A DNA stretch of 33,361 nt from Amoebophrya sp. A120. Taxonomy: Eukaryota; Sar; Dinophyceae; Syndiniales; Amoebophryaceae. Location of the stretch: contig CAJINV010000026.1 of the NCBI GenBank assembly GCA_905178155.1, forward strand, positions 168,883-202,243. The letters are read 5' to 3'. Shown one piece after another: positions 32,001 through 33,361 of the stretch. Every line of letters begins with the position of its first letter. Position 1 is the first letter of the stretch. The notes beneath the pieces were generated by a model that was not told the origin of the DNA, did not search any database, and saw only the letters and a list, made by a program, of their open reading frames with translations. The position numbers and the translations under genes are program-made.

Positions 32001-32760
32001 CTGCTAGACAAATCCACCAGCTTTGGTTGTTTCGCATGACAAGTTTCGATCCTCGTAGTGTGATCCTCGATTTAGCTAGTTCAGCAGCATCACAGATCTA
32101 GGACATGATACTGGTTCTAGCATTACAACAAATTCCCAAACACGACAAGAAAATACTTCTCATGGGGCGCCGCATGAGAAACCTTTTTCGCATGTAGATT
32201 TGCATGACAACTCTGGGGTGGGAACGTTTTTACTCAGAATATGAGTCGGTGAGCGGAGTTCCATTCGGGCACGTGCAGGTCGCCGTGGGCGCCGGCGACG
32301 GCGCATATCAACTGCAAATATCGATCTGGGTCTGGAAGTAGAGTGTAAACTTGTCATGCAGGTTTTCCATGACCCACGAGGTCTGGAAATATTCAAATGC
32401 GGGACCTAGCATGACAGACTCTGCGAGGTGGTCTCTGTCATAGTACTTTTCCTGCATGAGAAACTCCCTCCCAACGTGCTCGAAAGTGGACACCTCTTGG
32501 AAGACTCATGCAACACAGAGGGCTTTTGTAAGATTCAGATTTAGCATGACAAGTTAGCGCCCTACTTCCAGACCCAGACATTCTTGCATTTGATAGCGCA
32601 GGGGTTCCCCCGCCGATGTTGGCAACGCATTGGTAATTGCTGATGTCGAGCGCGTAGCCGGCGTTGCACAAAGAACAGCCGATTCCACCCTGCAGGCTCG
32701 GTTGCATCATTCCGCAGGTGTAGTCGATCATCGGCACTCCATTCGGGCAGGTGCAAGAAC
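23099..32760 (-). CDS. Choline transporter-like (SLC44/CTL) protein with cysteine-rich ectodomain, 5' incomplete, 25 exons
   Basis: Exons 32760-32601, 32305-32247, 31949-31784, 31142-31052, 30742-30701, 30461-30336, 30121-30070, 29810-29726, 29448-29295, 29139-28923, 28645-28021, 27753-27692, 27541-27391, 27143-27032, 26813-26757, 26489-26468, 26195-26160, 25897-25805, 25456-25391, 25123-24747, 24489-24455, 24011-23955, 23812-23761, 23494-23434, 23169-23099. Total 3029 nt: 2 nt plus 1009 codons with stop. Window residues 1-230: repeats of type CTCPNGxP...GIGCxxCxxGY...QCV, resembling GCC2/GCC3-type modules. 231-311: acidic then coiled coil (EELQQRAELEERHLQKRL). 320-770: at least ten membrane spans with CTL family hallmarks (KQVSEAADSASKAM, NMFASIIVSLTYEIRR, NPILCCCWNFGFCC). 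770-1008: hydrophilic Asp/Tyr/Ser-rich tail. CTL proteins move choline or related cations across membranes. The ectodomain is unusual for the family. Confidence 0.88.
23170..23429. mobile_element. F1 introner, absent from the paralogous copy
   Basis: Duplication TAAG at 23166-23169 and 23430-23433. The paralogue has one uninterrupted TAAG at 19751-19754. Confidence 0.93.
23495..23755. mobile_element. F1 introner, absent from the paralogous copy
   Basis: Duplication TTCTG at 23490-23494 and 23756-23760. The paralogue has a single TTCTG at 19811-19815. Confidence 0.94.
23813..23954 (-). other. Canonical GT-AG intron, not an introner
   Basis: AACAG|GTATATATAG ... CAACACAG|CTACGAC on the minus strand, 142 nt. 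The paralogue has the same intron (19868-20003) with diverged interior. It is older than the duplication, in contrast to the flanking introners. Confidence 0.88.
24012..24449. mobile_element. F1 introner with nested insertion in its TIR
   Basis: Duplication GCGGC at 24007-24011 and 24450-24454. The left TIR is split after TATGTCTGG by the insert at 24034-24200. Confidence 0.9.
24034..24200. mobile_element. 167-bp insertion with 8-bp target duplication
   Basis: The 8-bp repeat ATGTCTGG lies at 24026-24033 and 24201-24208, an exact target duplication inside the F1 TIR. The insert has no obvious TIR and contains no recognisable gene. Confidence 0.8.
24490..24740. mobile_element. F6 introner with 47-bp TIRs
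   Basis: Both ends start TATAACC followed by GCTCAGGTGTTACAATC; one mismatch is seen in 47 bp. Duplication AGAGGT at 24484-24489 and 24741-24746. The only F6 copy in the window. The near-perfect TIRs suggest recent insertion. Confidence 0.93.
25124..25385. mobile_element. F1 introner
   Basis: Duplication GAGGA at 25119-25123 and 25386-25390. Confidence 0.92.
25457..25801. mobile_element. F2 introner, diverged
   Basis: Degenerate F2 arms (GTGTAAAAACCACAGGGCCC left, GGGCCCCGGTTTTTCCTCAG right). Only CGT is duplicated (25454-25456, 25802-25804). Removal is in frame (LYCH|DALL). Confidence 0.85.
25898..26155. mobile_element. F1 introner
   Basis: Duplication GTAA at 25894-25897 and 26156-26159. 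Confidence 0.91.
26196..26462. mobile_element. F1 introner
   Basis: Duplication ATCCT at 26191-26195 and 26463-26467. The left half is copied at 22052-22132. Confidence 0.91.
26490..26751. mobile_element. F1 introner
   Basis: Duplication GCGAT at 26485-26489 and 26752-26756. It leaves a 22-nt exon between this and the previous introner. Confidence 0.91.
26814..27026. mobile_element. F4 introner
   Basis: Duplication AACAT at 26809-26813 and 27027-27031. 213 bp. Confidence 0.91.
27144..27385. mobile_element. F1 introner
   Basis: Duplication TGCCC at 27139-27143 and 27386-27390 (ATGCCC if extended). Confidence 0.92.
27542..27686. mobile_element. F5 introner
   Basis: Duplication AATCG at 27537-27541 and 27687-27691. 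145 bp. Confidence 0.91.
27754..28015. mobile_element. F1 introner
   Basis: Duplication AGAGC at 27749-27753 and 28016-28020. In-frame join CFAL|WMGIKC in the transporter core. Confidence 0.92.
28646..28917. mobile_element. F1 introner
   Basis: Duplication AATCA at 28641-28645 and 28918-28922. The left TIR has an extra GA (ATATCGATCTGGGTCTG). Confidence 0.91.
29140..29290. mobile_element. F5 introner
   Basis: Duplication TCAG at 29136-29139 and 29291-29294. 151 bp. Confidence 0.9.
29449..29720. mobile_element. F1 introner
   Basis: Duplication CGTGC at 29444-29448 and 29721-29725. Confidence 0.92.
29811..30064. mobile_element. F1 introner
   Basis: Duplication GACGT at 29806-29810 and 30065-30069. 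Confidence 0.92.
30122..30329. mobile_element. F4 introner
   Basis: Duplication GCTCAT at 30116-30121 and 30330-30335. 208 bp. Confidence 0.92.
30462..30695. mobile_element. F7 introner, otherwise unseen TIR
   Basis: Duplication GGTGC at 30457-30461 and 30696-30700. TIRs contain GTGCACAACTCC left and GGGGGAGTTGTGCCC right. Termini TATG...CATA. 234 bp. Confidence 0.88.
30743..31046. mobile_element. F3 introner
   Basis: Duplication CATTG at 30738-30742 and 31047-31051. In-frame join NLYQ|CVPDS. Confidence 0.91.
31143..31779. mobile_element. F1 introner with nested 354-bp insertion
   Basis: Duplication GCAC at 31139-31142 and 31780-31783. The interior is interrupted at 31275-31628 between two copies of TACGCG. 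Confidence 0.9.
31313..31426. repeat. Three tandem 38-bp repeats inside the nested insertion
   Basis: Units start at 31313, 31351 and 31389 with GCGYTAGAACAGRTTTAGCC and differ at a few positions. They lie in the 31275-31628 insert. Confidence 0.93.
31950..32241. mobile_element. F2 introner
   Basis: Duplication TGAGT at 31945-31949 and 32242-32246. 292 bp. Confidence 0.91.
32306..32595. mobile_element. F1 introner
   Basis: Duplication GCGCA at 32301-32305 and 32596-32600. In-frame join GGTPA|PSPAP. Confidence 0.92.
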
Positions 32761-32880
32761 TATCCCACGAAAAAAGTGTATATCGTTTACACATTTATAG
32801 TCAATTCAGCAACACAAATTTCTCAGCATGAGAGAGAAAACTTGTCAAGTGGTCCAAGTTCCCAAGATGATCTTACGCAT
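32761..32880. mobile_element. F4-like introner, partner end not found
   Basis: Starts TATCCCACGAAAAAAGTGTA directly after the exon edge at 32760 and contains internal words (CAACACAAATTT, AGCATGAGA). No matching right arm occurs before the window end, so the next exon upstream is unseen or the element is interrupted. Confidence 0.6.
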
Positions 32881-33361
32881 GTAACCGATTTTAAAAATTT
32901 CGCGCCCCGGGTTCGCGCAAATGTGACCAAGCGCGTAGGCAGGTTCTAGCGCTGCTTTCCTCGCGCCTTGACATAGTGCGCCGAAGTGGATGCGTCCGTC
33001 GCAGTGGTACAAGTGCGACGCTCGACCACTTTCTGTTGGTCACAGGTGCGCACGCAAATTCACAGGGGCCGGGCCCCCAGCAGCGCCACACAGTGCCACA
33101 CCCGCGCCAGAAGCTCACAAAACTTCTCACGCAGCCGCAACCAATCGGAACAACACTCGGCGCTCTCGGTCATGGTGCCCCCGAAGCCCGAAGTCGTGAC
33201 CCAGCTTCGCACCCGCGCTCACTCAGAGCGCGGGCACAGATAAATAAGCTGGCAGGATCGGGGGCTCCTGATCTTACGAGCAAGAGCCCCCAACCTCGTC
33301 CCGGCACCATAGCGAGATCCACGAAAGCGGACTCCCGATCTCGCTGATCTCGTGCCGATCA
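32881..33361. other. GC-rich terminal sequence with hairpins, no gene assigned
   Basis: The base composition differs from the introners. Perfect hairpins: CCCGCGCTC at 33212-33220 with GAGCGCGGG at 33226-33234; GGGGGCTC at 33260-33267 with GAGCCCCC at 33284-33291. GAGATC/GATCTC repeats follow at 33310-33350. The short ORFs here have no coding support. It could be an insertion within the introner that begins at 32761. Confidence 0.5.

Noticed and set aside
1-33361. Group II introns or inteins as explanation of the intervening sequences
   Set aside because: No domain V-like hairpin, reverse transcriptase or splicing-domain motifs. Lengths of 145-345 bp with TIRs and target duplications fit introners.
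1-33361. tRNA and rRNA genes
   Set aside because: Read through for A/B boxes, cloverleaf-like blocks and rRNA core motifs and found none I could support.

Overview
This window is nuclear DNA of a eukaryote. Coding exons are interrupted every 50-600 bp by short elements with terminal inverted repeats (TIRs). Each element is flanked by a 4-6 bp direct repeat of coding sequence, and removing the element plus one repeat copy restores a continuous reading frame. These are introner elements (mobile introns). Inverted-repeat introners with non-canonical splice borders are best known from the syndinian dinoflagellate parasites Amoebophrya, so an Amoebophrya-like alveolate is the most economical source. 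That assignment is inference from intron architecture; there is no rRNA or other marker in the window.

Layout. 1-7375 (minus): 3' truncated gene for an unrecognised multi-pass membrane protein, 18 exons and 17 introns. 7376-8583: non-coding spacer of dispersed repeats. 8584-about 8950 (plus): small unrecognised gene. 8943-10488 (minus): two-exon gene of 409 aa, unrecognised, converging on the previous one. 10564-11337: spacer with a 9-bp microsatellite. 11338-12036 (minus): small putative gene split by a composite introner. 12390-14050: spacer that repeats the 7.4-8.5 kb spacer. 14.05-18.85 kb: about 16 copies of a 296-bp satellite in two subfamilies. 19.3-24.5 kb: mosaic of duplicated 3' ends of a convergent gene pair, with rearranged fragments and a 1.15-kb TIR element. 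23099-32760 (minus): a gene of at least 25 exons encoding at least 1008 aa, with a cysteine-rich ectodomain, a coiled coil and a choline transporter-like (SLC44/CTL) membrane core. 32761-33361: start of a further introner, then GC-rich sequence with hairpins.

The mobile-intron system is the main content. About 45 elements fall into at least seven families with unrelated TIRs. Families F1-F7 share the terminal tetranucleotide TATC (or TATG/TATA) at one end and GATA (or CATA/TATA) at the other, similar target duplications, and a dispersed internal word GCATnACA / TGTnATGC. Splicing all of them out closes both large genes exactly in frame (3027 nt = 1009 codons including stop; 2768 nt = 922 codons plus 2 nt at the window edge). 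A paralogous gene end at 19.7 kb lacks two of the introners present at 23.2-23.8 kb, giving direct empty-site evidence of insertion. Several introners have themselves been hit by other insertions.

Family names used below. F1: TIR contains TGTCTGGGTCTGGAA, about 240-290 bp. F2: CTGAGTAAAAACGTCCCC, about 285-345 bp. F3: GGAAAAATCCCC plus CCCCATATCG, about 305-325 bp. F4: CACGAAAAAACTG plus CACTGTG, about 210 bp. F5: TGCAAAAGTATCG, about 145-155 bp. F6: 47-bp TIR starting TATAACC. F7: CACAACTCCCCCTCCCAC. F8: a single atypical element.
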